A stretch of 64,000 nucleotides of DNA from Rhizobium sp. RU33A. GTDB lineage: Bacteria; Pseudomonadota; Alphaproteobacteria; Rhizobiales; Rhizobiaceae. The notes under the pieces are model-generated. The model worked only from the letters and a program-made list of their open reading frames with translations, ran no database searches and was not told the origin of the DNA. Below, in pieces: positions 53,771-63,083 of this stretch (its first letter is position 1; each line of letters begins with the position of its first letter). Location: positions 62,001-126,000 of the forward strand of contig NZ_FTMQ01000006.1 of NCBI RefSeq assembly GCF_900156055.1, in the 5' to 3' direction. The position numbers and the translations under genes were made by a program.

Positions 53771-54624
53771 GCCGTGTCTTTCCGCTCCACGGCGAAGGGG
53801 TCGGGCAGAAGCGTGCGGCCCGAAAGGGCGCCCAGCCAGTCGAGCGAAGGCCTCAGACGCACGACCTCACCGATAACCACGATCGCCGGCGGCTCGATCC
53901 CTGCGGCAAGCATGTCCGCTTCGGCGCGTCCGAGCGTGGTTTCGAGCACGGTCTGTTCCGGGGTCGCCGCATTGCAGACGAAGGCCACGGCCTCGTCTGC
54001 CCGGCGTCCGGCGGCCATCAGATTAGCGGCGATCTGGCCCATGTGTTTCATCGCCATATACATGACGATGACGGGTGAACCACGACCGATGGCGGCCCAG
54101 TCGATTCGATCGGGAACGACTCCGGAGGAATCATGGCCGGTCAGGAATGTCACGGCATGGTTGACTTCGCGGTGGGTGACCGGGATCCCGGCATAGGCAA
54201 GCCCGCCGATCCCCGCCGTGATGCCCGGAACGATGCGGAAGGGCACACCATATTCGATGAGCGTCAGCGCCTCTTCGCCGCCCCGCCCGAAAACGAAGGG
54301 ATCGCCGCCTTTCAGTCTGAGGACGCGGTGACCGGCCTTTGCGAGTTCGACAAGGCGCAACGAGATATCGCGCTGCTTGGCCGACGGCTTCCCGCCGCGT
54401 TTGCCTGCATATTCGAGAATGGCGCCACTGCGCGCGAGTTTCAGGCAGTCGTCATTCACCAGAGCGTCGTGAACGATAACATCGGCTTCAGACAGCGCCT
54501 TGGCCGCCAGCAGCGTCAAGAGGCCCGGATCGCCGGGGCCCGCGCCGGCAAGCCACACATGGCCGGGCTGGAGGGCCGGCAGGCTCATGGGCAGGGCTAG
54601 ACGCATCGTGTCACTCATGGTCAT
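53767..54624 (-). CDS. cobA: Uroporphyrinogen-III C-methyltransferase CobA
   Basis: 285 residues from ATG 54624 (a second ATG, two codons on, is possible). SAM-dependent enzyme that methylates uroporphyrinogen III at C2 and C7 to give precorrin-2, the entry to cobalamin. Motifs: VWLAGAGPGDPGLLTLLAAK, VIVHDALVNDDCLKLA, RLKGGDPFVFGRGGEEALTL, VPFRIVPGITAGIGGLAYAG, GIPVTHREVNHAVTFLTGHD and VIVMYMAMKHMGQIAANLMA. No CysG oxidase/chelatase domain, so it is a plain SUMT. First gene of the cobABCD unit, divergent from cbiD; no cobalamin riboswitch was found in the 107-base gap. Confidence 0.95.
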   Translation of the reverse strand: MTMSDTMRLALPMSLPALQPGHVWLAGAGPGDPGLLTLLAAKALSEADVIVHDALVNDDCLKLARSGAILEYAGKRGGKPSAKQRDISLRLVELAKAGHRVLRLKGGDPFVFGRGGEEALTLIEYGVPFRIVPGITAGIGGLAYAGIPVTHREVNHAVTFLTGHDSSGVVPDRIDWAAIGRGSPVIVMYMAMKHMGQIAANLMAAGRRADEAVAFVCNAATPEQTVLETTLGRAEADMLAAGIEPPAIVVIGEVVRLRPSLDWLGALSGRTLLPDPFAVERKDTA

Positions 54625-54731
54625 GGTCTAGGCCTCGTGCGGCAAAATTGCAATTCCGCCATGGTTCTTTCCGCCCCAAACCTTCGCCCATATGCCTTCC
54701 TCAAGACCGCCGGCTCGCCTATAAGCGAGCC

Positions 54732-55868
54732 ATGAGTGACGCCGAGAGACAGGCTGGAGGAAATGGGGCCGAGGGCCACCGGCTTGAAAAGCCGGAAGGC
54801 ACCCCCTTGCGCAATGGTTGGACGACGGGGGCCTGTGCGACGGCAGCCACCAAGGCGGCCTTCACGGCTCTTCTGACGCGCAGCTTTCCAGACCCGGTCT
54901 ATATCACACTGCCGAAAGGCGAAACGCCTTGCTTCGCGCTCGCCCGCGAGGGTTTCGACGGCGAGAGCGCCTATGCGGGCATCGTCAAGGATGCCGGTGA
55001 TGATCCGGATGTAACCCATGGCGCCACCGTAATCGCGACAGTGACCCGCCTACCCCCCGGAAGCGGCATCCGCTTTGTGGCTGGCGACGGGGTCGGCACC
55101 GTCACCAAAGCGGGCCTGCCGATTGCCGTCGGAGAGCCGGCGATCAATCCAGTGCCCCGCGCCATGATGACGGCGGAAATCGGAGCGATTGCTGCCGCAC
55201 ATCAGGTGACGCCGGATCTCGAGGTGAAGATCTCCGTTCCCGGCGGCGCACAGATCGCAGAAAGCACCTGGAACCCGAGGCTCGGCATTCTCGGCGGGAT
55301 CTCCATTCTCGGAACGACGGGGATCGTGCATCCCTTCTCGTGCGCTGCCTGGATTCATTCGATCCACCGGGGCATCGACGTCGCCCGCGCCGAAGGCCTG
55401 ACCCATTTGCTCGGCGCGACCGGTTCGACATCGGAAAAAGCCGCCCAGATCTTTCATGACCTGCCGGATGGCGCGCTGATCGACATGGGCGACTTCGCCG
55501 GCGGATTGCTCAAATACCTGCGTGCCCACCCAGTCCCCAAGCTGACGATTGCCGGCGGTTTCGCCAAGATGACGAAACTCGCCCAGGGCGCCCTCGACCT
55601 GCATTCCTCACGCAGCCAGATCGACAATCTTTTCTTTCTTTCAATGCCTTGTAGTCATATCCTCAAAGATACTGCGCGCAGCGCCGTCGAGCACGCGAAT
55701 ACCGCAATGGAAGTGCTTGAGATCATGACACAAGAAGGGATCGCCATCGCCCCAGCCGTTGCCGAGGCGGCAAAACGCACGGCCGAGGGTGTGCTGCGCG
55801 ACAGTGGCGTGGTGGTGGACATCATCGTCACCGATCGCAAGGGAACGATCATCGCCCATGCGACCTGA
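54732..55868 (+). CDS. cbiD: Cobalt-precorrin-5B (C1)-methyltransferase CbiD
   Basis: 378 residues counted from ATG 54732; the frame is open back to 54648. SAM-dependent methyltransferase family CbiD: LRNGWTTGACATAATKAAFT at the start, DAGDDPDVTHGATVIATV, GSGIRFVAGDGVGTVTKAGL, GEPAINPVPRAMMTAEIGAI and AGGFAKMTKLAQGALDLHSS. Classically an anaerobic-pathway enzyme, it is common in rhizobia lacking the aerobic CobF, where it may carry out the C1 methylation. Its last codons overlap the cobK start. Confidence 0.93.
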   Translation: MSDAERQAGGNGAEGHRLEKPEGTPLRNGWTTGACATAATKAAFTALLTRSFPDPVYITLPKGETPCFALAREGFDGESAYAGIVKDAGDDPDVTHGATVIATVTRLPPGSGIRFVAGDGVGTVTKAGLPIAVGEPAINPVPRAMMTAEIGAIAAAHQVTPDLEVKISVPGGAQIAESTWNPRLGILGGISILGTTGIVHPFSCAAWIHSIHRGIDVARAEGLTHLLGATGSTSEKAAQIFHDLPDGALIDMGDFAGGLLKYLRAHPVPKLTIAGGFAKMTKLAQGALDLHSSRSQIDNLFFLSMPCSHILKDTARSAVEHANTAMEVLEIMTQEGIAIAPAVAEAAKRTAEGVLRDSGVVVDIIVTDRKGTIIAHAT

Positions 55869-56550
55869 ACCAGAGGATGCACCACAGAAAATCCTGATCC
55901 TCGGCGGCACAGCCGACGCCCGAATTCTGGCGGAAGAGCTCCTGGCCCAAGGCCATGATGTCACCACCTCGCTGGCGGGGCGAACGGTTGATCCGATTCT
56001 GCCTGCCGGCGCAGTTCGGATCGGAGGCTTCGGAGGGGCGGAAGGTCTGGCGGTCTATTTGAAGACGGAGAGCTTCGACCGGATGATCGACGCCACCCAT
56101 CCCTTCGCGCGGCGGATCAGCGAGAATGCGATCAAGGCCGCGGCGATCTCAGGCGTGTCGCTCGAACAGCGGCTGCGCCCGCGCTGGCAGAAACAGCCGG
56201 GTGACCGCTGGAGGAGCGTGGCGACGCTTGAGGCGGCGGCCGAAGCCTTGCCATCGGGCGCGACGGTCTTTCTGGCCCTTGGCCGGCAATATCTCGATGC
56301 TTTCGTCGGGCGCGATGACTGCCGATTCGTGATCCGCATGGTCGATGCGCCAGAGATGCCGCTCGCCTTCGCGGATTACAGCCTCCTCCTTGGCAAACCG
56401 GCAAGCGATCCCGACCGCGAGGCGGACCTCTTCACGGCACATGGCGTCACGCATCTCGTCTGCCGCAATTCGGGGGGGCCAGCGGGCTATGCCAAGATCA
56501 TCGCGGCGCGACGTCTTGCCCTGCCGGTGGTGATGCTCGAACGCGACTAA
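55858..56550 (+). CDS. cobK: Precorrin-6A reductase CobK
   Basis: 230 residues counted from the ATG at 55858 inside the end of cbiD (11-base overlap). NADPH-dependent reductase of cobalamin synthesis. The Rossmann opening is KILILGGTADARILAEELLA, then DRMIDATHPFARRISENAIK, the family signature, and FLALGRQYLDAFVGRDDCRF. The C-terminus carries RNSGGPAGYAKIIAARRLAL and PVVMLERD. Slightly shorter than many CobK (about 240-260), but no motif is missing. It sits with cbiD as a two-gene unit; the other ring-contraction genes (cobG, H, I, J, L, M) are not in the window. Confidence 0.94.
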   Translation: MRPEPEDAPQKILILGGTADARILAEELLAQGHDVTTSLAGRTVDPILPAGAVRIGGFGGAEGLAVYLKTESFDRMIDATHPFARRISENAIKAAAISGVSLEQRLRPRWQKQPGDRWRSVATLEAAAEALPSGATVFLALGRQYLDAFVGRDDCRFVIRMVDAPEMPLAFADYSLLLGKPASDPDREADLFTAHGVTHLVCRNSGGPAGYAKIIAARRLALPVVMLERD

Positions 56551-56562
56551 GGTTCTGCCCGC

Positions 56563-59500
56563 TCAGCGGAACTCGAAGATCTGGCGAAACACACCCGGCG
56601 CGATGATCGACAACGGGTTGATCACCAGATTCGGCTTCATCGTCGGCCCGGTCAGCTTGAAGGTGATACCGAGCAGGCCGCGGTCGCGCCCATTGCCGAG
56701 AATGGCGCCGATCACCGGCAGTTCGCCGAACAATCGGTTCAGCCCATAGGCAGGCATGAAGGTGCCGGTCAGGTCGATGCTTCCGGACTGATCGCGGACG
56801 ATCCCCTGAAAGGTCGCACCCACCTGCTCCCCGCGAACGATACCGTTTTCGACGCTGAGCGTGCCGCCGACCAGGGACAGACGGGCAAAGGCGCGCTGGA
56901 AGCGGGCGGAGCTTACGTCGACATCGCTACGAACGGCACTGTTGAGACTGCGTCCGTCGGCACCGGTCGGCGCGGAGACGATCGTCTGAAGCCGCTCTTC
57001 GTTCTCGACCTGGAAGTTGCGCAGATCAAGATTGCCGCTCCAGGCACCGTCGCGCGTTTCTGTCAGGCGCAGATTGGCAAGACCACCGCCGAGGCGTTTG
57101 TAGGTGTCGAGAAAGCGCAGGACGGCACCGGCGTCGCTGGTGGTGACGGAGAGTTCTCTCAAGCCTTCGGGCTGACGCAGTTTGGCGACCAATGCCTGAC
57201 CGCTGCTTGTAACGCCGGAGAAATCGACGGCACTGATCTGGCCTTTGCTCGCCCCATAGATGATCGAAACACCCGACAACTGCTCGCCGCTGAACCCGAC
57301 CACGCGGTCGAAGCGCCCTTCGATCTTGAGCGAAGTCCGCGAGGCCTTTGTATCGCCGCCATCACCGGACGGCCGCTGCAGGGTGGAGATCAGCGAGCGA
57401 GCGTCGAAGGCGCGGCCATTGGCAACGACCGAATAGACGCCCCGGCTGAGACGAACAGTCAGCGCCACCTCGTCTTCCGGCGACAGGCGGACGCGCGACA
57501 GGTTGGCGGCGACAAGACCGGTATCATCCGCTGTCATGTCGCCGGAGGCGCCAAAGCCCTCACCATCCAGAGTGAATTTGCGTATCAGCGACAGCTTGCC
57601 GTCTTTGGCCAACTCGAACTTTGCGGTCGCGCCAATTCCTTGCCCCTTCGACCAACCTACCCAGGGAATGTTCAGCGTCGCCGAGCGGAGATCGACGGAC
57701 ACGGCCTGCGTCGTTTCGTCGATCCGGCTCAGTTCCAGCTTGATTGCCCCATTGAGGATCTCGCCGAGGCCAGGCGCGAGCTTTTCGCGGGCCGCATTGT
57801 CAAGCGTTGCCGTGACAACCCGTTCGCGGGGAACAGCACCGTCACCGCGACGCACCGGCTCAGTGAGGTTCACCTCCATCGGGACATCGTCGATTTTCGC
57901 GGATGCATCGAGCTTGGCCTTGTCGCGATCGACCGATAGGGATCCGGTGACATCGGCGATCACACGACCGTCGAAGGGTTTGGCCACATCCACATCGTCG
58001 AGCGCGACTTCCGCCGTCCAGCTCGGCTCGGGCGGCGACTGGTCCGGAACCAGGCCGAGACGGATCTTCACCTGCCCGCGAACCTTGCCCGAAAAGTCCG
58101 AAGGCTGGAAATCGACAACCTTCAGCGCTTCGATCGGCTTGAAGGAAACGAGTTCGGCCACAGCATCCGCCGCGCCTGCGATATCGAGGTCGATATCCGC
58201 CATCAGAGGCTTCTCATAGGCGTCCCGCAGCACCAGACGGCCGCTCTCAAGCTGGACCATGCGCCCCGACGGAAAGAACGAGCCAGCCGAGCGGATGGCG
58301 ACGTCGACGCGCTCGCCGACCATGTCGAAGCGGCCATAGACGTCACGGAGCGGCGGCAGTTCACCTGTCAGGTTAACGCGTGCATCTTCCAGATCGAAAC
58401 CGATCTTCAGTTCGTCGGCATCGAGCCGCACTGGCTTCGGGTCGATCGACAGGCGGTTCTGCGGAATGAAGACGTCGACCGTTCCCTTGGGGATCACGCC
58501 GCCATAGAGGTTTTCGAGAACCCAGGCGCGCGGCTTGGAGGCAATCCAGTAGGGCCACAATTGCTTCACAACGGTGGTGCGCATGTTCTCGACCACCGCA
58601 TTGAACCGGATCTCCGGCCCCGTTCCGCCAAAGCCAACCTGCAGCTTCCCGCGCATGTTGCCCTCTGGCGTGGAAACGTCGAGAGTGTCGAGTTGCAGGC
58701 GATTTTCCTCGACGAGGTAGCGACCATAGCCCTTCAGGAAGAACGGAAACGGTGCTTCGCCAGCGCTCGGAACATTCGCTTTGCCATTGGTGACCACGAG
58801 ATCGATGCCGAAACCCTTGCCGAAACTGCTGCCTTCCGGCAACCGGTCGAGATCGATCAGGCCGCCGGACAGTGGAAAGATGGTTTGGTCGAATCGGGCG
58901 ATCGAATCGGCAAGCTCGATCGTGTCCTTGGCGAAGTCGTAGGAAAGCTTGAGACGGGCATCGGTGATCTCCTGGCGCTGGCCGTCAGAGTAGAAGCCGG
59001 CTTTCTGCATATTGATGCCGAGCGAGACGCTGGCGTCCTGGCCGGGTGCCTCGCGCCGAGCATTCAGCAGCAATTCGGCCGAGCCGTCGATCCCCTGGCG
59101 CGCCTCGCCCGTACTGGAACGTCGCAGCAGGAACGGGGTCACCCGGATATCGGCAACCCGCATCGTCAGCGATTCGGCCCGACCATCGACATTCGTCGTC
59201 AGCGCCGTCAGTTCCGTTTGCTGTCCGTTAACCGCGACGGCACCGAATATCGAAAGCGAACCGTCGTCGCCACGCTCCAGCACGATGTCGTCGATCGCAA
59301 GCGTCATCGGTCGGCCGCTCGCACTGGTGGAAGCGATCTCCAACCCGGCAAGGCGCATGCGGTCAAGGCCACCCCGAGTGATGAAACCCTGCAGCCGGTC
59401 GAGCTCGGCAAAGGCATCTGCCAGCCGGTCCGGAATATGGTCGATCCGCCATCCGGACAAATCGACTGGCTTCCCCTTTGGCAGTACCGTCGCATCGAGA

Positions 59501-59976
59501 TTGATGCCCTCGCTGACGATCTCGCGGATGGAGAACCGACCGCCGAGAAGCGCCAATGGCTCAAGGATGAAGCGCACCGAATTCGTGAGGGCAACCCTCT
59601 CGCCGCCCGCCTGTTCGTGCAACGTGACGTCCCGCGCCTCGACCGACAATTCCATCCCATTGGAGAAGCGCACTTCGGTGCCGCCGATTTTGGCGGTGAA
59701 CTGCGGTCCGAGCGCATTGTTGAGGACGGCCTGCGCTCGTTGCGCAAGGGCGGCATCCAGAGTGCCGCTTTCGACCACGGCATAGACCGCAAAAATCACG
59801 ACGGCCCAGAGCCCGGCGAAGCCGGCCAACACCCGCGACAGGCGCCGGAACAGCGATCGCTTCGGCGGCGGACAACGCACGATGAGGGGATCCTCGGCCT
59901 GGGCAGACGGAAGATCATGCAGCGGCACAATGTCCCGCTTGCGAAACCGTAGCTTTTCGCCCCGGATCTCCGACAT
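56563..59976 (-). CDS. Large AsmA/YhdP-like membrane-anchored protein (DUF3971 type)
   Basis: 1,137 residues counted from ATG 59976; the frame is open to 60294, but that part runs into the divergent promoter and peroxiredoxin region. A basic cytoplasmic lead (1-45) and one span (48-68, LSRVLAGFAGLWAVVIFAVY) precede a very long, beta-rich periplasmic body. An AsmA-like C-terminal region contains LTGTFMPAYGLNRLFGELPV and GNGRDRGLLGITFKLTGPTM. Repeats of about 100-200 residues, with frequent LDLDIAG and FEVAKDGKL-type strands, suit the bridge-like lipid-transfer folds of the YhdP/TamB/AsmA group. A role in moving phospholipid to the outer membrane is inferred from the family. Confidence 0.85.
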   Translation of the reverse strand: MSEIRGEKLRFRKRDIVPLHDLPSAQAEDPLIVRCPPPKRSLFRRLSRVLAGFAGLWAVVIFAVYAVVESGTLDAALAQRAQAVLNNALGPQFTAKIGGTEVRFSNGMELSVEARDVTLHEQAGGERVALTNSVRFILEPLALLGGRFSIREIVSEGINLDATVLPKGKPVDLSGWRIDHIPDRLADAFAELDRLQGFITRGGLDRMRLAGLEIASTSASGRPMTLAIDDIVLERGDDGSLSIFGAVAVNGQQTELTALTTNVDGRAESLTMRVADIRVTPFLLRRSSTGEARQGIDGSAELLLNARREAPGQDASVSLGINMQKAGFYSDGQRQEITDARLKLSYDFAKDTIELADSIARFDQTIFPLSGGLIDLDRLPEGSSFGKGFGIDLVVTNGKANVPSAGEAPFPFFLKGYGRYLVEENRLQLDTLDVSTPEGNMRGKLQVGFGGTGPEIRFNAVVENMRTTVVKQLWPYWIASKPRAWVLENLYGGVIPKGTVDVFIPQNRLSIDPKPVRLDADELKIGFDLEDARVNLTGELPPLRDVYGRFDMVGERVDVAIRSAGSFFPSGRMVQLESGRLVLRDAYEKPLMADIDLDIAGAADAVAELVSFKPIEALKVVDFQPSDFSGKVRGQVKIRLGLVPDQSPPEPSWTAEVALDDVDVAKPFDGRVIADVTGSLSVDRDKAKLDASAKIDDVPMEVNLTEPVRRGDGAVPRERVVTATLDNAAREKLAPGLGEILNGAIKLELSRIDETTQAVSVDLRSATLNIPWVGWSKGQGIGATAKFELAKDGKLSLIRKFTLDGEGFGASGDMTADDTGLVAANLSRVRLSPEDEVALTVRLSRGVYSVVANGRAFDARSLISTLQRPSGDGGDTKASRTSLKIEGRFDRVVGFSGEQLSGVSIIYGASKGQISAVDFSGVTSSGQALVAKLRQPEGLRELSVTTSDAGAVLRFLDTYKRLGGGLANLRLTETRDGAWSGNLDLRNFQVENEERLQTIVSAPTGADGRSLNSAVRSDVDVSSARFQRAFARLSLVGGTLSVENGIVRGEQVGATFQGIVRDQSGSIDLTGTFMPAYGLNRLFGELPVIGAILGNGRDRGLLGITFKLTGPTMKPNLVINPLSIIAPGVFRQIFEFR

Positions 59977-60098
59977 GTCCTGGTGATTGTCTCCGTCGAT
60001 CGATGCCGCTAACAAGTCGCTCTGGACGACTGCGGAGCGGACTATATATCGAAGTCGCCCACGATCACTCACAAAACGGGCAAAAGAAAGGTTATCCC

Positions 60099-60566
60099 AT
60101 GACGGATTTGACAACCGGGGACATGGCCCCCGATTTCTCTCTGCCCCGCAATGGCGGCGGCACCGTTTCGCTTTCCGAATTCGCCGGAAAGGCGGTGATT
60201 CTCTATTTCTACCCCAAGGACGACACCAGCGGCTGCACGACCGAAGCCGTCGACTTCTCGGGTCTGACAGATGAATTCGCGAAGCTCGGCGCAACCGTCA
60301 TCGGCGTGTCCCCTGATTCGGTGAAGAGCCACGACAAGTTTGCCGCCAAGCATAACCTCTCTGTGGTGCTGGCCGCTGACGAGGAGCACAAGGCGCTAGA
60401 AGCCTATGGCGTCTGGAAGGAGAAGAGCATGTACGGCAAGACCTATATGGGTGTCGAACGCTCCACCTTTCTGATCGACAAGTCCGGCAAGATTGCCGAG
60501 GTCTGGCGCAAGGTGAAGGTTCCCGGCCATGCCGAGGCCGTGCTGAAGGCGACGCAGGCTCTCTGA
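60099..60566 (+). CDS. bcp: Thioredoxin-dependent peroxiredoxin of the BCP/PrxQ family, single Cys
   Basis: 155 residues counted from ATG 60099. Reduces hydrogen peroxide and organic peroxides in the cytoplasm. The peroxidatic Cys46 is in FYPKDDTSGCTTEAVDFSGL. In E. coli BCP the resolving Cys lies five residues further on; here that place is Val51 and the protein has no other Cys, so it is a one-cysteine form needing an external thiol. Other marks are GVSPDSVKSHDKFAAKHNLS and RSTFLIDKSGKIAEVWRKVK. Length is typical (about 150-160). The DUF455 gene follows one base later. Confidence 0.95.
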   Translation: MTDLTTGDMAPDFSLPRNGGGTVSLSEFAGKAVILYFYPKDDTSGCTTEAVDFSGLTDEFAKLGATVIGVSPDSVKSHDKFAAKHNLSVVLAADEEHKALEAYGVWKEKSMYGKTYMGVERSTFLIDKSGKIAEVWRKVKVPGHAEAVLKATQAL

Positions 60567-60567
60567 C

Positions 60568-61413
60568 ATGCTGGAGACACGGCAGCCCGAGACGGCTTTT
60601 CACTCCCTTCGCGGCGCTGCTACCCTCGCAATCCTGAGCGCCGACCTCGACGAGAAGACGGCGCTCGCTCAGACGGCAGCGATGCGCTGGCATGAGCGGC
60701 GCCTGTCGTTGCGCTCGCCGCTCGATCCGCCGCTTCCCGATCGACCGGGCCGCCCGGCAAAACCCGAGCTCGTGCCGCCAAAGGCAGTCGGGAAGCGCTC
60801 GCTGCACACCCTGCCCGGCCGCATCGCCCTCCTGCATGCGCTGGCCCATATCGAACTCAATGCCGTCGATCTCGCCCTCGACATCGTCGCCCGCTTTGCC
60901 ACCGAACCTGTGCCGCATTCCTTCTTCGACGGCTGGATGAAGGTGGCCTACGAGGAGGCCAAGCATTTCCGGCTGGTGCGCGACCGCATGCGGGCTCTCG
61001 GCGCCGACTACGGCGACATGCCGGCGCATGACGGGCTTTGGCAGGCAGCCCATTCGACGAAGAACGACTTGACGGCCCGCCTTGCGGTGGTGCCGCTCAT
61101 TCTCGAGGCCCGCGGGCTCGACGTGACGCCGTCGCTGCAGGACAAGATGCGGGAAACGGGCGATCTCGAAAGCGCCGACGTGCTGAAGGTCATCTACGAA
61201 GACGAAAAAGGCCATGTGGCCGTCGGCGCGAAATGGTTCCGCTTCCTCTGCGCCCGCGAAAAGCGTGACCCCGCACGGGCGTTTCAGGACCTGGTCAGCG
61301 CCAATTTCCGCGGCCAACTGAAGGCGCCTTTCAACGATGTAGCGCGGGCCGAGGCGGGCCTGACACCATCCTTCTACCGGTCGCTTACCGCCAAGAACAA
61401 CTCGTCGGTTTGA
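60568..61413 (+). CDS. Ferritin-like domain protein, DUF455 family
   Basis: 281 residues from ATG 60568, one base after the peroxiredoxin stop. A ferritin-like helical bundle with paired carboxylates and histidines: RIALLHALAHIELNAVDLAL, VAYEEAKHFRLVRDRMRALG, LEARGLDVTPSLQDKMRETG and VLKVIYEDEKGHVAVGAKWF, which together supply the E...E-x-x-H/E...E-x-x-H pattern of a di-iron site. The function of DUF455 proteins is not settled; the pairing with a peroxiredoxin suggests oxidative-stress or iron handling. A non-globular, proline-rich stretch lies at about 50-75. Confidence 0.88.
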   Translation: MLETRQPETAFHSLRGAATLAILSADLDEKTALAQTAAMRWHERRLSLRSPLDPPLPDRPGRPAKPELVPPKAVGKRSLHTLPGRIALLHALAHIELNAVDLALDIVARFATEPVPHSFFDGWMKVAYEEAKHFRLVRDRMRALGADYGDMPAHDGLWQAAHSTKNDLTARLAVVPLILEARGLDVTPSLQDKMRETGDLESADVLKVIYEDEKGHVAVGAKWFRFLCAREKRDPARAFQDLVSANFRGQLKAPFNDVARAEAGLTPSFYRSLTAKNNSSV

Positions 61414-61503
61414 CACGCAATTCCAAGCGCCTAACGCTTCATTAACCCTAATTATGCGTAACTGCTAACGGCGGATCGAACAGGTGACTCGCCGATATCG
61501 GGC

Positions 61504-62856
61504 ATGACGCTGCACAAGGCGCGCCCGACTTTATTGGGGGTCAGCGTGACGACGGCTTCGAACAACCAGGTCTTCGGAAAACGCCGGGAGCAGCATATTG
61601 TCATCCTGGCGAGCGGCGACCGCATTCGGCACATGACAATCCGTCCCTGGATGGTGGCCCTCACCGTCTGCTTCCTTGGCACGATGGCGATCGGCTATCT
61701 CGGCGCCACAACCTATCTCGTTCTGCGCGACAACCTGATTGGCGCCACCATGGCGCGCCAGGCGCGCATGCAGCATGAATATGAAGACCGGATCGCAGCG
61801 CTCCGCGCCCAGGTGGACCGCGTCACCTCGCGCCAATTGCTCGACCAGCAGGTGGTCGAGGAAAAGGTCGAGAAACTCCTCGAGCAGCAGATGGCGTTGA
61901 CCTCGCGCCACGGCCGGATCGACGCGCTTCTGCAGACGGATAGTGCGCCGGACGCCTTACCCACCGATGGCCCACTACCAGCCGAAAAGCCTTTGGTCGA
62001 TGGCATGGATCACGCTTCCCTCTCGACGGGCACGCAAGCCTTCGCCACCTTGCTCGGGGAGACCGCACCAGAGCCTAAACCCGCGGCCCCGCATCGGCCG
62101 GCGCTCGCGCTCGGTTACGTGCCGATGACCGGCGAAAATGTCGCAGACCGCGCGGACCGTCTCTTTTCGAACATGACGTTGTCGCTGAAGGAGATCGAGG
62201 CCGAACAGCTTCAACGCATCGAGGAACTGGCAAGCGGCGCCTCGCAGACTGCCGACGAGATTGCCGCGATCCTCAGGCGTCAGGGCGTGCCGATCGACGA
62301 GCAGGCAGCACTGACAACGATCGATGCCGTGGGTGGTCCATATCTCGCACCGCAGTCGGATCGGGACTTCAACGCCTCGCTGAATGCGCTGGATGTCGCG
62401 CTCACCCGACTGGAGACGGTTCGCGACACCGCCAAGCGCCTGCCCTTCGCCAATCCCGCCCCTGGCCGGGAAATAACCAGCCGATTCGGCAACCGCCCGG
62501 ATCCCTTTTTTGGCGGACTTGCCATGCATGCCGGCATCGATTTCCGTGCGCCGACGGGTACGGAAATCCGCTCCACCGGTGTTGGCAAGGTCGTGACGGC
62601 AAGCTTTTCGGGCGGCTATGGCAACATGGTCGAAATCGATCACGGCCTAGGCCTTTCCACTCGCTACGGGCATATGTCCCGCATTCTGGTGAGCGAGGGC
62701 GACACGGTTGAAACCGGGCAAATTCTCGGCCTGGCAGGTTCAACGGGACGCTCGACCGGGCCTCACCTGCACTACGAGATCCGGCGCAACGGCGCCCCTG
62801 TCGATCCCATGCGCTTTCTCAACGCCGGAATGAAGCTGACGCCTTTGATCAATTGA
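61504..62856 (+). CDS. M23 family metallopeptidase (LytM-type, membrane-anchored)
   Basis: 450 residues from ATG 61504 (a GTG at 61546 is also possible). A short cytoplasmic head and one span (about 48-72, WMVALTVCFLGTMAIGYLGA) lead to a coiled coil (about 85-135, with YEDRIAALRAQVDRVTSRQL). The C-terminal M23 domain carries zinc ligands at His342 and Asp346 (MHAGIDFRAPTGTEI) and at His421 and His423 (STGPHLHYEIRRNG). All four zinc positions are present, so it should cut peptidoglycan cross-bridges, or act in activating amidases, at the cell envelope. It is followed by the promoter of the helicase gene. Confidence 0.93.
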   Translation: MTLHKARPTLLGVSVTTASNNQVFGKRREQHIVILASGDRIRHMTIRPWMVALTVCFLGTMAIGYLGATTYLVLRDNLIGATMARQARMQHEYEDRIAALRAQVDRVTSRQLLDQQVVEEKVEKLLEQQMALTSRHGRIDALLQTDSAPDALPTDGPLPAEKPLVDGMDHASLSTGTQAFATLLGETAPEPKPAAPHRPALALGYVPMTGENVADRADRLFSNMTLSLKEIEAEQLQRIEELASGASQTADEIAAILRRQGVPIDEQAALTTIDAVGGPYLAPQSDRDFNASLNALDVALTRLETVRDTAKRLPFANPAPGREITSRFGNRPDPFFGGLAMHAGIDFRAPTGTEIRSTGVGKVVTASFSGGYGNMVEIDHGLGLSTRYGHMSRILVSEGDTVETGQILGLAGSTGRSTGPHLHYEIRRNGAPVDPMRFLNAGMKLTPLIN

Positions 62857-62980
62857 CGGCGAGGCGACGATTCGCAGCAGGTTTTACGGCGACAGGGCTC
62901 CGGTTTGTTGATGACCTTGACGTTGCAAGCCAATTAATCGTGATCATTAAGCCTTTGTAGGGGTAAATCCGCCCGTTTCC

Positions 62981-63009
62981 TTGACTTTCCGGCAGTTTCC
63001 TTCTATTCG
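62981..63009 (+). promoter_or_regulatory. Sigma-70-type promoter for the helicase gene
   Basis: TTGACT (62981-62986), a 17-base spacer, then TATTCG (63004-63009). The expected start near 63016 gives a leader of about 65 bases before the helicase start. Moderate match at -10. Confidence 0.5.
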
Positions 63010-63083
63010 CCGCAACCATTGGCGCCCGATCAGACGGGCTATTGAGCGATGTTCGCGAGAACAGGAACGGAAACTACTTCCCT

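Noticed and set aside
54625-54731. Cobalamin riboswitch between cobA and cbiD
   Set aside because: The gap is only 107 bases and shows no B12-box or the long folded leader such elements need.
59977-60294. 106-codon N-terminal extension of the YhdP-like frame
   Set aside because: It overlaps the divergent peroxiredoxin gene and its upstream region, and is arginine-rich with no domain; ATG 59976 is followed by a basic lead and membrane span.
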